From a bacterium (GTDB taxonomy: Bacteria > Krumholzibacteriota > Krumholzibacteriia > LZORAL124-64-63): DNA of 7,543 bases. A model generated the notes under the pieces. That model was not told the DNA's origin and ran no database searches. It saw only the letters and a list, made by a program, of their open reading frames with translations. The position numbers and the translations under genes were made by a program. Position 1 is the first letter of the stretch. The number at the start of each line of letters is the position of its first letter. The DNA is taken from positions 1 to 7,543 of the forward strand of contig JABIBH010000052.1 in the NCBI GenBank assembly GCA_018652925.1, written 5' to 3'. Of this stretch, positions 7,332-7,543 are shown piece by piece.

Positions 7332-7543
7332 ATGAACGATCGATTTACCAAGAGAGTTCGCCAGATACTATTCATGGCTCGTGAAGAAGCTGCCCGCCTG
7401 CAACACGGCTATATCGGTTCGGAACATATTTTGCTTGGGATTGTCAGGGAAGACAGAGGCATAGCATCACGTGTTTTGAAACGCCTTGACGTTTCAAGGG
7501 TCGATGTTGAACGCGCCATCGAAGAATTCACTTCTCAAAATAA
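7332..7543 (+). CDS. clpC: ClpC-type AAA+ ATPase, N-terminal part (truncated by right window edge)
   Basis: ClpC is a two-ring AAA+ unfoldase that feeds substrates to the ClpP protease in protein quality control. The ATG at 7332 opens a frame of 70 codons that is still open at the window end. It begins MNDRFTKRVRQILFMAREEA and continues with HGYIGSEHILLGIVRE, the hallmark of the first Clp N-domain repeat in ClpC proteins; the Met-Asn-Asp-Arg-Phe-Thr start is also typical. GGGAGG (7318-7323) lies 8 nt upstream of the ATG. Only the N-domain is visible, so the ATPase rings, the ClpP-docking loop and the middle domain cannot be checked, and a different Clp_N protein is not formally excluded. The 142-nt gap before it suggests its own promoter rather than simple read-through from lolD. 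Confidence 0.88.
   Translation, partial: MNDRFTKRVRQILFMAREEAARLQHGYIGSEHILLGIVREDRGIASRVLKRLDVSRVDVERAIEEFTSQN

Noticed and set aside
1..7543. Mobile element, phage, defence system, CRISPR or toxin-antitoxin genes
   Set aside because: Every sizeable frame is a recognised housekeeping gene or its shadow, and I saw no terminal repeats, integrase, transposase or repeat arrays.

Overview
The window is a compact stretch of bacterial housekeeping genes, all on the + strand. In order they are polA (cut by the left edge), coaE, prfB, lysS, a lolC/E-type permease gene, lolD, and the first 70 codons of a clpC-type gene (cut by the right edge). I see no RNA genes, insertion sequences, CRISPR arrays, integrases or foreign-looking islands. 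The window does not appear to hold an undescribed system. Its main points of interest are regulation and enzyme detail inside known families.

Organism: LolC/E plus LolD means a diderm with an outer membrane and lipoprotein export. A ClpC-type chaperone next to Lol genes, moderately AT-leaning DNA and the polA-coaE pair suggest a non-gammaproteobacterial Gram-negative. The PVC group (for example Lentisphaerota or Verrucomicrobiota) or Desulfobacterota are possible, but this is inference from remembered gene content, not a search.

Layout: 1-2041 is the 3'-5' exonuclease-like and polymerase part of DNA polymerase I. The coaE gene overlaps the polA stop through a TTG start (2038) and ends at 2634. 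Release factor 2 runs 2646-3753 and can only be read in full by a +1 programmed frameshift at an in-frame UGA (2712-2714). Lysyl-tRNA synthetase follows at 3768-5252, then the permease (5256-6497) and LolD ATPase (6509-7189). Gaps between these genes are 14 nt or less, so polA to lolD look like one transcription unit. The only real intergenic space is 7190-7331 (142 nt). It holds a weak hairpin, candidate promoter elements and a good ribosome binding site for clpC.

How the genes work together: prfB and lysS both serve translation, and prfB senses its own product through the UGA. LolC/E and LolD form one inner-membrane ABC complex that releases lipoproteins for transport to the outer membrane. 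PolA and CoaE serve DNA repair/replication and coenzyme A synthesis; their linkage is probably a matter of genome organisation rather than a shared pathway. ClpC probably begins a separate, protein-quality-control unit.
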